From positions 1-64,000 of the forward strand of contig NZ_JBHTIH010000004.1 of NCBI RefSeq assembly GCF_042677045.1: a stretch of 64,000 bases of DNA, given 5' to 3'. Shown one piece after another: positions 6,996-15,962 of the stretch (positions are counted from its first letter, which is position 1; each line of letters opens with the position of its first letter). Source of the stretch: Lysobacter_K koreensis. GTDB taxonomy: Bacteria; Pseudomonadota; Gammaproteobacteria; Xanthomonadales; Xanthomonadaceae. The notes under the pieces are model-generated. The model was given only the letters and a program-made list of their open reading frames with translations. It was not told the origin of the DNA and made no database searches. Position numbers and translations under genes: made by a program.

Positions 6996-8063
6996 TCAGG
7001 TTCCCAGGAAGGTTTCGCCGAACGCCTTGCGGGCGACGCGCAGCGACAGTGCGTCGCGCTCGAGGTAGCTGACGAGCTTGTTGAGCGCGTAGTCGCCGGC
7101 GACGTGGTCTTCGACCCAGTCGGCGTCGTCGATGCGGATGAGGTGTTCGGCGGCGACGCGCGGGTCGAGCGCGGCCTGCAGGATGCGGCCGTCGGCGCCG
7201 TTGAAGCCGACCAGCAACTGCGGGGCGCGGTCGCCGGGGCGGCTGCCATCGGCGGCGGTGCCGTGGGCCGGTGCGGGACCGTCGTGCGCGTCGTGCACGT
7301 TTCTGCTCGCACCATCCTTGATCAGGATCGCGAGCTCGAAGTCGGCGCGGCCGATAAAGCCGCTGACCAGATCCAGCCAGAACGCCGCCACCAGCGGCCG
7401 GTACAGCGCGTCGCGCGGCAGCGGCAATGCCAGGCCCTTGTCGATCCGCGCCGCGCCGCCGGTCAGCACCGGCTGCAGCAGCAGGCCGAGCGCCGGCAGC
7501 AGCCACTTCAGCTGCACGTGGGCGTGGCCGGAGTCGCGCAGCAGCGCCTGCAGCGAACCGATGTCCTGCATGTCGAGGAAGTCGGCGAACGGCGCGTCGT
7601 ACATCGCGTGGTCGGGGTTGACCGCGATCCGGCTCTCGGCCAGTTCGCGCAGCGGCTCGCCGGCGTCGTCGGCGTGCAGCGCGTGCTGGCCGAGCCGGGC
7701 GAGGCTGGCCCAGAGCCGCGACAACGCCAGCGGGCTGCGGGTAATGAAGCCCAGCGGTTGCGCGACTTCGAGCCGGCTCGCCGACAGGAACGGGAAGCGG
7801 CGTTCGGACGCGTCGCGGCTGGGCAGGAAGTGGCCGCCGATCGCGAGCTTGCTGCGCGAGCCGAGGAACGCGAAATGCATTGGGGCGGCGCGATCGTAGA
7901 GCTGCTTCCAGTCCGGATCCTGGGCCAGCAGTTCGACGCCCTGGCCGGCCCAGCGGTCGAGCAGCACCATCAGCTGGTGGCTTTCCGGGGTGCGCACGAA
8001 ATCGCCGCGCGACGGCAGCTTGCCGAAGTAGCTGACCGGCAACGCGGACTCGACGGCGAGCAT
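6996..8063 (-). CDS. tagF: Type VI secretion-associated protein TagF
   Basis: A 355-residue protein that opens with SYFGKLPSRGDFVR. This is the signature of the TagF/SciT family, followed by a GGHFLPSRDASERRFPFLSA segment. In Pseudomonas aeruginosa TagF is a post-translational repressor of the T6SS. In other species it is encoded next to tssM without a separate PppA. The start ATG overlaps the tssM stop codon by one base (TGATG), showing translational coupling. It is followed almost immediately by the OmpA-like gene. The N-terminal family domain covers about residues 10-160. The C-terminal half is more variable. Confidence 0.9.
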   Translation of the reverse strand: MLAVESALPVSYFGKLPSRGDFVRTPESHQLMVLLDRWAGQGVELLAQDPDWKQLYDRAAPMHFAFLGSRSKLAIGGHFLPSRDASERRFPFLSASRLEVAQPLGFITRSPLALSRLWASLARLGQHALHADDAGEPLRELAESRIAVNPDHAMYDAPFADFLDMQDIGSLQALLRDSGHAHVQLKWLLPALGLLLQPVLTGGAARIDKGLALPLPRDALYRPLVAAFWLDLVSGFIGRADFELAILIKDGASRNVHDAHDGPAPAHGTAADGSRPGDRAPQLLVGFNGADGRILQAALDPRVAAEHLIRIDDADWVEDHVAGDYALNKLVSYLERDALSLRVARKAFGETFLGT

Positions 8064-11000
8064 CACGGCGCTCCCGTGGTGGCCGGCGCCGGCGCGGGGC
8101 TGGTCGCGCCGATCGCCGTGTCGGGGGCCACGACCGCAGGCGCGGCGCCGGCGACCACGTCGGGCAACTTCAGCCCGCGCATCGCACCGGTCGATTGCGC
8201 CTGGCCGGCCTGACTGGCCGAGATGATGCGCAGCTCGACACCGACCGAGGCGCCATTCGCGTTCCAGGTCAGCTGGTAGTGGTCGCGGCCCTTGGTCACG
8301 CGCTGCGCGGCGTCGAACAACCGCGCCAGACCCTGCTGGCCGGGCACATTGAGCACCTCGATGCTGCGGCCGTCGGCGCCCAGCGCGCTGACCCGCACGC
8401 CCGGCGTGCCCTGCGGGTTCGGCCAGGTGAACGTGGTCCACTGCGGCGGCGTGTTGCGGTAGCGCAGCTGCTGGCCGTCGATGGTCAGCGTGTACTCGCT
8501 GATCATTCCCGCTGCCGGCAGCGGCAGCACCTCGAAGATCGTGGTGCGCGCATCGGTTGCGCCGCCACCTGCGCCGGCGCCCGCGCCGCCGACCGGCGCG
8601 ATCCAGCCGGCGTAGCCGGTCATCAGCTCGGGGCGCAGGTTGATGCCGATCTCGGCCCAGCGCTGCGGGGTCATGGTGTTGCCGCGGCGGATCACCAGCG
8701 TGCCGAGCGCGTCGTTGCTGAACTTCGCGATCGCGCCGTCCGGGCCGAAGATCGCGGCGATGTCGGCCGGCGCGGCCTCGACCGTGGCGTCGGGCGCGTA
8801 CGGGTACTTCTGCGCGATGCCGTCCTGGAACGGCTGGTACACCTGCGCGGTCCAGGTGCGGTTGATCTCGCCCTCGGCCGGGCGCACCAGCGCGGCGAAA
8901 CTCTGCACCAGCGGCCGCATCAGCAGCGGGCGCAGCGCCTGGCGCTGGCCTTCGTTGAGGCCGTTGAGCATCTGCTCGTCGACCAGGCGCTGCGCTTCGG
9001 CCAGTTCGGAACCGCTGCCGTCTAGGGTCTCCTGCATCAGCTTGCGCGCGCCCGGGCCCGGGTCGCCCTGGGTCTTGATCGCGTTGAGGCGCGTGCGCAG
9101 CTTGCCCAGCGCGTCGAAGTACATGTTGAGCAACGGCGGGCTGCCCTCGCGCGCCACCAGCAACCGCGCCAGGCCTTCGAATTCCTTGCCGATCGGGCCC
9201 ATCGCGACGGCCACCGGTTTGCCGGTGTCGGGGTTGATCGTGACCGGGATGCCGGTGTGGTTGCGGCGCATGATCACGCGCTCGAACCAGGCCAGGAAGC
9301 CCTTTTTCGCGGCGCCCAGCGTCTGGTTCGCGGCCTGCGGGTTGTCCCAGATGGTCTCGCGGTTGACCGCCTCGAGCAGCTTGCGCAGCGGCGAGTTGGT
9401 CGGGTCGCCGATGCGGTTCATCTGCGCTACGGCCTGATCGAACGCGCCGAACTCGGCGACCGTCACGCCGAGCAGGAACTTGCGCCACTCGCGCGCGTAT
9501 TCGGCCTTGTACAGCGCGGTCAGCTCCTTGGCGATGTGCTCGGGGCTGCCGGCCAGGGTCAGGTCGTCCTGCACGGTCGCCTCGATCACCCAGTCGGTGC
9601 TGCTGAGCTCCTCGTTGGCGGCCTGCTGGATCGCGTCCTTGACGTAGTCGTCCCACGCCGCGCGCGAGAACGTGCCGGCGACCTGGTAGCTGCCGGCAAC
9701 GCCTTCCTGGAATGCCGAACCCTTGCCCTGCTCGTCGCCGAGCAGGCCGGCGACGGTGATCGGCGCGAAGCGCGTCGCGGCCTTGGCCTTGATCATCGCG
9801 TACACGCGGTCCTGCGCCGGCGTGCCCTTCATCACCTGGCGCAAGGCCTGGCGGCTGTCGTCGACGAGGCTGAACTTGGGGTCGATCTGCGGCCAGCTCG
9901 GGTGTTTGGCTTGCGCGACGTAGAAGCTCATCAGCCGCTCGGCCGCGCGCAGCATCGCCTCGCGCGACATCGTGCCGCGGTTGCCCTCGAGCCAGCCGCG
10001 CCAGAAGCGGGTCAGCTGGTCGTTGAGGTGCGCCGACTCGACGCGCGCGCGGTCGCCGAGCATCAGGTAGGTCTTGAGCGCGTTGTAGGCCGCGTCGGTG
10101 TCGGTCGGCGCGGCGTCCTGGTACAGCGACGCGGTCGACTGCGCGGGCGTGGCGGCGTTGCCGTCAGCGCCGGCGTCGGTGGCCGCGATCGGCTTGAGCT
10201 CGCCGCGGTGCGCGACCACGTCGGCCAGGTAGCTCTCGAGCTTGGCGCTGACCGGCGCCAGCATCAGCTGGCGCATGCCGCCGAAGTATTCGGCGCGCAA
10301 CTTGGTCTCGAGCTTGTCGCCCTGGTACAGGCCCAGGCCCAGGCTCAGCGGGTGGTCGTCGCGGTAGCGCTCGAGCTGCTGCATGCGATCCTGCACGATC
10401 AGCAGCGCCTCGACCCGCGATTGCAGGTCGACGCGGTCCTTCTGCATCGCCACCGCCTTGTCGAGGTCGGCACTGACGTTGGCGACCAGCTGCTGGTTAC
10501 CGGTGTACGACCAGGTCCAGCCGGTCAGCACAATCGCGAGCAGCGCGATCGAACCCAGGAACGCGGCGTAGCGCAGCTTGTTGCGGTTCGGGCTGGAGTA
10601 CTGCCGCACCAGCTGCTTGTCGGCAAAGATCACCTTGCGGAACAGGCCGAGCAGGAAGTGGCCGCTGGCCGCCGCCGGATGCCGCTCGGGCGCCTGCGCG
10701 CCGCGCGGCGCGAGCGCGAACTGGCGCGCGACGCGTTCGGACGCGTGCTGCGCCGACACGCCTTCCTGCAGCGCGGAGGTGAAGTAGAAGCCGCGGAACA
10801 CCGGCTTGAACTGGTAGGGGTTTTCCTCGAACAGGGTCGCGATGAAGGTGCGCAGCGCCGGCTTGATGCCGGCGAATTCCATCGGCAGGGTCAGCAGGCC
10901 GGGCGCGACTTCGCGGCCGCGGTGCATCGCCATCTGTGCCAGGCTCATTTCCTTGAGGCCGTCGGACAGCTCGTCGAAATGCGCGTCGAACGCGGCCAGC

Positions 11001-11899
11001 GCGTCGCTGGCGCCCGCGGGATCGAACGGCAGGGTCGCGCCCCAGACGTTCTCGCGCTCGGACGGATCCAGACCCTGGAAGAAATCGTTGAAGCCGGCGA
11101 TCAGGTCGGCCTTGGTGAACACCACGTACACCGGCGCGAACACCTCCAGCCGCTCGGTCAGTTCCTGCACGCGCTGGCGCAGGTTCTTGGCCAGGTCGAT
11201 CGCGAATTCGGGCTTGCTGCCGGACAGCTCGGCGATCGAGGCGGCGATGATCACGCCGTTGATCGGTGCGCGCGGGCGGTTTTTCTTGAGCAGGTCGAGG
11301 AAGGTCAGCCACTCGAGGCGGTCCTCGGCGCTAACCGTGTAGCGGCCGGCGGTGTCGAGCACGATGCCTTCGGTGGTGAAGTACCAGTCGCAGTTGCGAG
11401 TGCCGCCGAGGCCGTGGATCACGTTGCTGCGGTTGTCCTCGAACGGGAAGCGCAGGCCCGAGTTGAGGATCGCGGTGCTCTTGCCGGCGGCCGGGTTGCC
11501 GATGATGACGTACCACGGCAGCTCGTACAGCGCGGCGCTGCCCTTCATCTGGCCAAGCTTGGACGACTTGATCGCCTTGACCGCCTCGTGCATGCGCTCA
11601 CGCAGCACCTCGGCGTCGGCGCGCGCGGCGGGTTTGGCGCTGGCCACGGCAAGGTCCGCCTGGGTCGCGACCATCGCGTCCAGGCGCTTGGCGGCGCGGT
11701 GCGCGAGCACCCGGCGCACGATCGTGACCAGCAGCCACACCAGCAGCGCGAGCACCACGAGCACCAGCGCCCAGCCGCCCATCGCCATCAGCTTGTCCTT
11801 GCCGAAGTACGCGACCGCGGCCACCGCGGCCAGGCCGATCGCGGCGACCACGCGGTAGTCGGTCAGCCAGTAGCGAAGTTGGTACCAGAGACTGCTCAT
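8063..11899 (-). CDS. tssM: Type VI secretion inner-membrane protein TssM (IcmF)
   Basis: A 1,278-residue protein with two N-terminal transmembrane helices (about 17-31 and 43-60) and a third near residue 460 (AAFLGSIALLAIVLTGWTW). The cytoplasmic loop between helices 2 and 3 carries an intact P-loop, GNPAAGKST at 134-142, and a DTAGRY Walker B/G3-like motif, so NTP binding is likely retained. The large C-terminal part is periplasmic and would contact TssJ or peptidoglycan. TssM forms the TssJLM trans-envelope channel with TssL. Neither tssL nor tssJ is in this window. It lies 18 bases after the upstream membrane-protein gene. Confidence 0.97.
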   Translation of the reverse strand: MSSLWYQLRYWLTDYRVVAAIGLAAVAAVAYFGKDKLMAMGGWALVLVVLALLVWLLVTIVRRVLAHRAAKRLDAMVATQADLAVASAKPAARADAEVLRERMHEAVKAIKSSKLGQMKGSAALYELPWYVIIGNPAAGKSTAILNSGLRFPFEDNRSNVIHGLGGTRNCDWYFTTEGIVLDTAGRYTVSAEDRLEWLTFLDLLKKNRPRAPINGVIIAASIAELSGSKPEFAIDLAKNLRQRVQELTERLEVFAPVYVVFTKADLIAGFNDFFQGLDPSERENVWGATLPFDPAGASDALAAFDAHFDELSDGLKEMSLAQMAMHRGREVAPGLLTLPMEFAGIKPALRTFIATLFEENPYQFKPVFRGFYFTSALQEGVSAQHASERVARQFALAPRGAQAPERHPAAASGHFLLGLFRKVIFADKQLVRQYSSPNRNKLRYAAFLGSIALLAIVLTGWTWSYTGNQQLVANVSADLDKAVAMQKDRVDLQSRVEALLIVQDRMQQLERYRDDHPLSLGLGLYQGDKLETKLRAEYFGGMRQLMLAPVSAKLESYLADVVAHRGELKPIAATDAGADGNAATPAQSTASLYQDAAPTDTDAAYNALKTYLMLGDRARVESAHLNDQLTRFWRGWLEGNRGTMSREAMLRAAERLMSFYVAQAKHPSWPQIDPKFSLVDDSRQALRQVMKGTPAQDRVYAMIKAKAATRFAPITVAGLLGDEQGKGSAFQEGVAGSYQVAGTFSRAAWDDYVKDAIQQAANEELSSTDWVIEATVQDDLTLAGSPEHIAKELTALYKAEYAREWRKFLLGVTVAEFGAFDQAVAQMNRIGDPTNSPLRKLLEAVNRETIWDNPQAANQTLGAAKKGFLAWFERVIMRRNHTGIPVTINPDTGKPVAVAMGPIGKEFEGLARLLVAREGSPPLLNMYFDALGKLRTRLNAIKTQGDPGPGARKLMQETLDGSGSELAEAQRLVDEQMLNGLNEGQRQALRPLLMRPLVQSFAALVRPAEGEINRTWTAQVYQPFQDGIAQKYPYAPDATVEAAPADIAAIFGPDGAIAKFSNDALGTLVIRRGNTMTPQRWAEIGINLRPELMTGYAGWIAPVGGAGAGAGGGATDARTTIFEVLPLPAAGMISEYTLTIDGQQLRYRNTPPQWTTFTWPNPQGTPGVRVSALGADGRSIEVLNVPGQQGLARLFDAAQRVTKGRDHYQLTWNANGASVGVELRIISASQAGQAQSTGAMRGLKLPDVVAGAAPAVVAPDTAIGATSPAPAPATTGAP

Positions 11900-11917
11900 G
11901 CCGAAACGTCCATATCG

Positions 11918-13411
11918 TCAAGCGGGAACCGCAGGCGCGACGGCCTGCTGGTCGGGGGAAAATGGGAGTGGCTCGACCGCCACCGGCAGCGGCGAGACCA
12001 CGAATGCGGCGCGCGCGTGCGCGTCGGCCAGGGCCATCGCCAGCACCGGCGCGGCGTCGTGCGCGCACTGCGCGGCGGCCAGCGCGAGCAGCGCAACCGG
12101 TGCGACCGCACCGAGCTCGCCGCAGGCCAGGCCGAGGTGGCGGCAGTGCTGCACCGGGTCGAGTTCGGGCAGCACCGCCGAGACCGCGCCGGCGATCTCG
12201 ACCGCGCGGCTCGGGCGGTGGTCGGCGTCGCTGGCGACGGTGGCGATGCCGTCGCCGGCCTGCGCCGACAGCGCCAGCGCGCGTTGCAGCAGCTCGCTGG
12301 CGTGGCGCACCGCGGCGCGGCTGTGCGGGTCGGCGTGCGAGGCGCCGTGGGCCACGCGGTGCAGGCGCAGCGGCGCGGGCGCGTCGGGGTCGATGGCCAG
12401 CACCGGGCCGGACAGCAGCACGCCGGCCGCGCCTTCGCCGGGCACCAGGCCTTCGGGGTGGCCGCTGCCGAGCAACTGCCGGCGTTCGCCGAGCTGCTCG
12501 ATGCTGTGCTCGCCGACCAGCGAGTGCGCGGCGAGCAGCAGGTGGCGGTCGTGCGCGCCATCGGCGGGCACGCCGTCATCGAGCGAGGCGCGCGCCTGCG
12601 CTTGGGCGAGATGGTCGAGCAGTCGCCAGACCTCGCCGGGCTGCGCGACCGGCAGTGCTTCGACGCGGATATCGTCGGCGAGGTAACCGATCGCGGTCGC
12701 CTTGGCCTGCAACCAGTCGGCGGTGGCCTGACGCGCCGGCGCCGGCCACGCCGACGGCAGCAGCACGCGCACGCGCAGCACGCCGCGGCCGGCAGGACGC
12801 GGCTTCGGCGCGGCGTACGGGTCGAACGCCTCGTCGACCGGCGGCAGCGCGACCAGCAACAGTTCCTCGGCGACAGGATCGAGCAACGCCAGCGCGCGTT
12901 GCGGCTCCTCGGCGAACAGCTGCTCGAAGTCCGCGCCGTCAGCCAGCACCGCGCGCAAGGCGTCGGCCACGGGATCGGGCTCGAGGCCCTCGACCGACGC
13001 GACGAACACCGGCATGCCGGCGTCGTTCTTCAACGTCGGGTGCAGCGACGGGCGCTGCGGCTCGACCAGTGCCTGCGCGACCTCGTCGGCGTTGGCACCG
13101 GCCCGCAGCAGCAACGCGCTGGCCAGCACGTGCAACTGATGGTCAACCTGCGCCGGTTCGCTGCCGTCGGTGCCGGCGAGCGCGGCGCCTTCGGCGGTCG
13201 CGGCCTGCTTGGCTCGGCGCGTGTCGAGCCCCCAACGCAGCAGCCAGTACGAGCCGACCAGGCCCAACGGCAACGCGACCAGGTACAGGCCGATATCGCC
13301 CGCACTGGGGCTGATCGCGCGCGCGCGCCACACCAGCACCACCGCGCACCAGACCAGCGCGAACACCAGCAGCGCGGCCGCGGTCCGTCGCAGCACCGTC
13401 GCGGCCTTCAT
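11918..13411 (-). CDS. T6SS-locus membrane protein with a degenerate ketosynthase-like region
   Basis: A 497-residue protein of unknown function encoded between the PAAR gene and tssM. Two N-terminal transmembrane helices (about 10-30 and 41-59) anchor it in the inner membrane. The region from about 180 to 475 resembles the thiolase fold of beta-ketoacyl synthases: GEGAAGVLL at 325-333 fits the GEGAAALVL strand-turn, GLACGELGAVAPVALLALAA at 427-446 fits the conserved histidine-loop helix, and a terminal strand pair is near 455-473. The catalytic Cys-His-His residues are not recognisable at these places, so a binding or structural role is more likely than catalysis. This similarity was read by eye and is an inference. 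Confidence 0.6.
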   Translation of the reverse strand: MKAATVLRRTAAALLVFALVWCAVVLVWRARAISPSAGDIGLYLVALPLGLVGSYWLLRWGLDTRRAKQAATAEGAALAGTDGSEPAQVDHQLHVLASALLLRAGANADEVAQALVEPQRPSLHPTLKNDAGMPVFVASVEGLEPDPVADALRAVLADGADFEQLFAEEPQRALALLDPVAEELLLVALPPVDEAFDPYAAPKPRPAGRGVLRVRVLLPSAWPAPARQATADWLQAKATAIGYLADDIRVEALPVAQPGEVWRLLDHLAQAQARASLDDGVPADGAHDRHLLLAAHSLVGEHSIEQLGERRQLLGSGHPEGLVPGEGAAGVLLSGPVLAIDPDAPAPLRLHRVAHGASHADPHSRAAVRHASELLQRALALSAQAGDGIATVASDADHRPSRAVEIAGAVSAVLPELDPVQHCRHLGLACGELGAVAPVALLALAAAQCAHDAAPVLAMALADAHARAAFVVSPLPVAVEPLPFSPDQQAVAPAVPA

Positions 13412-13476
13412 CGGCTCATGCCCTCGCTCCGGGCGTCGGCAACATCGTGCTCATCACCATCCATGGTTCCTGCGCC

Positions 13477-13740
13477 TCAGCCGACGAAGACCTGCACCTG
13501 CGCCGAGATCAACGTCGCGCCGCACGCGGTCTTGTCGCCGTGGCGCGCGACCGGCTGGCCGTCGATGAGGATCGTGGGGTCGCCGGCGGCGATCGGGAAC
13601 ACGCCCTTGCACTTCGGGCAGGTGGCCTGGTCGCCGACGCGCGCGACCAGCTTGCCGGCGATGTCGGTCTGCGCGCCGACCGACACCACCACGCCGCCGT
13701 GATCGGTCTTGTCGCCCAGGACGATGAAGGGTTTTGACAC
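13477..13740 (-). CDS. PAAR-domain spike protein
   Basis: An 87-residue protein that is essentially a single PAAR domain: KPFIVLGDKTDHGGVV, VGAQTDIAGKLVARVGD, ATCPKCKGVFPI and GQPVARHGDKTACG. PAAR proteins form the sharpened, metal-binding tip on VgrG in T6SS and related injection machines. There is no effector extension, so this looks like a bare tip. The GTG at 13740 was chosen because a GGGAGCA ribosome-binding site sits just upstream. Longer upstream reading would add a basic, low-complexity leader not seen in PAAR proteins. It lies between the M15 peptidase and the ketosynthase-like membrane protein. Confidence 0.88.
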   Translation of the reverse strand: MSKPFIVLGDKTDHGGVVVSVGAQTDIAGKLVARVGDQATCPKCKGVFPIAAGDPTILIDGQPVARHGDKTACGATLISAQVQVFVG

Positions 13741-13866
13741 GGCCGTGCTCCCTGGCTGAAAAAACCCTTGCGGGCGGGCGCTTCCTGACGCCGGACGCGA
13801 CGATAGCAGGACTGGCGCGACGAGCGCACCCGCCCCCGTGCGCCTGGCCGGAGCGGACCGCCGCAA

Positions 13867-14757
13867 TCAGCCGGCGCGCGCGGCGCGCCGGGCGGCACGG
13901 CACGCGTGCTTGGATTCCAGATGCACGTAGTCCTTGAGGCTGCGCCAGGCGCCGCCCCACTCCAGCCCGGCCTGTTGCGCCAGTTCCCCGTACAGGAAGT
14001 AGCCGCGACGGGTCCACGGGTCTTGCATGTCCCACTGCAGCTTGCCGTCGCGCAGCGGCGCGCTGTCGACCGCCAGGCCGTACTGGTGGCAGCTCTGGCC
14101 GGCGCCGGCTCGGGTGGTGCCGCGGCCCTTGCGCGCCAGCTCGGCCTGCCGCTGCGGGCTGCGGTAGCCCTCGACCAGCACCATCTCGTAGCCGTACTGC
14201 TCGCGCATCACCTGGTACACGGCCAGCACGCGCTGCTGGAACGCGGCGTCGATCCGGTCCCACTTGCGGTCGGCGCTGACGATGCGTTCGGGCGCGACCG
14301 CCGCCGGGCCCATCTCCAGCAACACCGCTTCAGCGGCGACGAACACCTCCGGCGGCAGCTCCGGCGGCGGCACCAAGCGCTCGCCGCGCAGCAGTTCGAG
14401 GATCTGCGGGTTGGACACCGCCAGCTCGGTGGCTTCGTAGCTTTCCAGCTCGGGTTTCTGCCGCAGTTGCAAGACCAGCAGTGGCGGCAGCACCAGCAGC
14501 AGGGCGCCGCCGACCAGCAGGGCGCGGTGGCGCGAGAACCCGCGCCATGCGCGCGCGCCGGCGTGGCGAACCGAGGGCGAGGAATCGTGGGCGCGGATGC
14601 TGGCCCGGGCCTGCACGCGGCTGCCGATCGTCGCCAGCCGCGCGCGCAGCCGGCCGATGCCGGCCGCGGCGCTGTCGCGCGCGGCCGGGAACAGCAGCAG
14701 CCAGGCGGCGGCCGACATCAACCCAAAGAAAACCGCCACCGCCACTGCAATCACCAC
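13867..14757 (-). CDS. Membrane-anchored M15-family peptidoglycan peptidase (TagX-like)
   Basis: A 296-residue protein with two hydrophobic segments (about 2-24 and 80-98) followed by a periplasmic M15/VanY-type domain. Zinc-site motifs are visible: EGYRSPQRQAELA, SCHQYGLAVDSAP (the His and Asp of the H-x6-D motif) and the late DYVHLESKH. In Acinetobacter T6SS loci an M15 L,D-endopeptidase, TagX, opens the cell wall for assembly of the apparatus and is encoded near PAAR, tssM and tagF. The same context here supports that role. The GTG at 14757 is preceded by AGGGA. It appears to be the first gene of the T6SS unit and is divergent from the gene at 14871. Confidence 0.82.
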   Translation of the reverse strand: MVIAVAVAVFFGLMSAAAWLLLFPAARDSAAAGIGRLRARLATIGSRVQARASIRAHDSSPSVRHAGARAWRGFSRHRALLVGGALLLVLPPLLVLQLRQKPELESYEATELAVSNPQILELLRGERLVPPPELPPEVFVAAEAVLLEMGPAAVAPERIVSADRKWDRIDAAFQQRVLAVYQVMREQYGYEMVLVEGYRSPQRQAELARKGRGTTRAGAGQSCHQYGLAVDSAPLRDGKLQWDMQDPWTRRGYFLYGELAQQAGLEWGGAWRSLKDYVHLESKHACRAARRAARAG

Positions 14758-14870
14758 ATACCGTCCCTGGTATCGAGAATTGACGGCGCCGCGACCGCGT
14801 GTTCAGAATGCAGGCGCACGCAGGTCCGGCCGAAGCCGGACTGGACATGCCGGACAAGGAAGGAGTCCAC

Positions 14871-15854
14871 GTGGATCGGCAAGACGCCAAGCCCCATCGC
14901 CCCAGCCTGTTGAGCGGCGGCGAAGACCGTTCCGCCGCCCCCTTGGCGCCGCGAATTTTAGCAGACATGGAAAACCGCGCCCCACGGCGCGGCCCGGCTC
15001 GCGTGCGCAAGCCGCGCCCGTTGCTGCTGGCATCGGGCGTGGCCGTGGTGGCGCTGCTGGCGGGGTTCTGGTGGTTCGGCGGACGCGCCGAAGACAGCGC
15101 CGGACAAGACATGTCGGTCGCTCAGATCGAAATACCCGGCCTGCCCGTGCCGGCTGCGAGCGTTCCGAGGTCTGCAGCCGCTGCGCCCGACGCGGCGATG
15201 ATCGTCGCGGCCGATGACACGCCGACCAACGAAACCGACGGCGCAACGACGGCCCGTTCCGCCGCGGACAATCCATTCGCCGCCGCAGCGCCATCCGCAA
15301 CGGCGGCCGTCGCGTCGCGCCCGGCGAATCCCCCGTCGATTAAACCGGCGTCGCGTCCCCTCGCGTTACGCGCCCAACCCACCGCCAGTGCCAGCGCCGC
15401 GCCCCCCAAGCCCGCGCTTGCTTCCGCGACCAGCAAACGCAGCGGCGACGAAGACCTGCTGGCGACCTTGTTGAAGAACATCGAACAGCGCAACAGCGCA
15501 CCGCCGGTCGCGGCGACGCCGGCGCGCGCCGATCCGGCGCCGTTCTCGGTGCTGCAGCGGCCGCAGGCCGGGAGCGACCAGGACGCGCTCGACTCGCTGG
15601 TGCGCCAGGTGCGCGACCGCGACAGCCAGGCGGCGACCGCGACCGCGGTGGCCGGCGCCCGTGCGCTGCGCTCGAACCGTGCGGCGGCGGCCGGGGCCAC
15701 ACCGGCAATCGACACCGAACGCTCGGGCCAGATCCAGGCCAAGCTGCGGCAATGCCCGCGCGCCAATACCCGCCAGGGGCTGGCGTGCCGGCAGAAGGTC
15801 TGCGCGAACCATGCCGGCCAGGACCCGGCCTGCCCGGCCCCGGTCCGCCGCTGA
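14871..15854 (+). CDS. Unknown single-pass membrane protein with low-complexity linker and Cys-containing tail
   Basis: A predicted 327-residue protein that I do not recognise. From the GTG at 14871 it has a basic cytoplasmic N-terminus, one transmembrane helix near residues 59-77 (LLLASGVAVVALLAGFWWFG) and a long Ala/Pro/Ser-rich periplasmic stretch. Two short charged helices follow, DEDLLATLLKNIEQRNS and QDALDSLVRQVRDRDS. The compact C-terminus has four cysteines (CPRANTRQGLACRQKVC and DPACP), suggesting disulfides. GTG is preferred because AAGGAAGGAG lies 5 bases upstream; an ATG at 14967 is the alternative. It diverges from the T6SS M15 peptidase gene and ends at a strong terminator. A T6SS or envelope role is only a contextual guess. 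Confidence 0.6.
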   Translation: MDRQDAKPHRPSLLSGGEDRSAAPLAPRILADMENRAPRRGPARVRKPRPLLLASGVAVVALLAGFWWFGGRAEDSAGQDMSVAQIEIPGLPVPAASVPRSAAAAPDAAMIVAADDTPTNETDGATTARSAADNPFAAAAPSATAAVASRPANPPSIKPASRPLALRAQPTASASAAPPKPALASATSKRSGDEDLLATLLKNIEQRNSAPPVAATPARADPAPFSVLQRPQAGSDQDALDSLVRQVRDRDSQAATATAVAGARALRSNRAAAAGATPAIDTERSGQIQAKLRQCPRANTRQGLACRQKVCANHAGQDPACPAPVRR

Positions 15855-15873
15855 GTCCGCACCGTCGTCCATG

Positions 15874-15906
15874 AAAAAGCCCGGGCACGCGAGTGTCCGG
15901 GCTTTT
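15874..15906. terminator. Intrinsic terminator, probably bidirectional
   Basis: AAAAGCCCGGGCAC, a short loop, then GTGTCCGGGCTTTT. The stem has a G/C core with flanking A and T runs, so it can work on both strands. It separates the gene ending at 15854 from the convergent oleA ending at 15963. Confidence 0.9.
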
Positions 15907-15962
15907 CGTTGTCGCGCTGGCGCGCTAGCGCGCTGGCTGTGGTCCGGCGCCGCAGTCTCGAC

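Noticed and set aside
9257..13702. A 1,481-codon open frame on the plus strand opposite tssM and its neighbours.
   Set aside because: Antisense shadow across four well-supported minus-strand genes. Composition is unlike any protein family.
13867..14757. Treating the M15 peptidase as an injected T6SS toxin.
   Set aside because: It has its own membrane anchors, no adjacent immunity-like gene, and a position matching TagX.
6172..14757. Treating the region as a contractile phage tail or prophage.
   Set aside because: TssM, TagF and an OmpA-like protein are T6SS-specific, and no tail sheath, tube, lysis or integrase gene is present.
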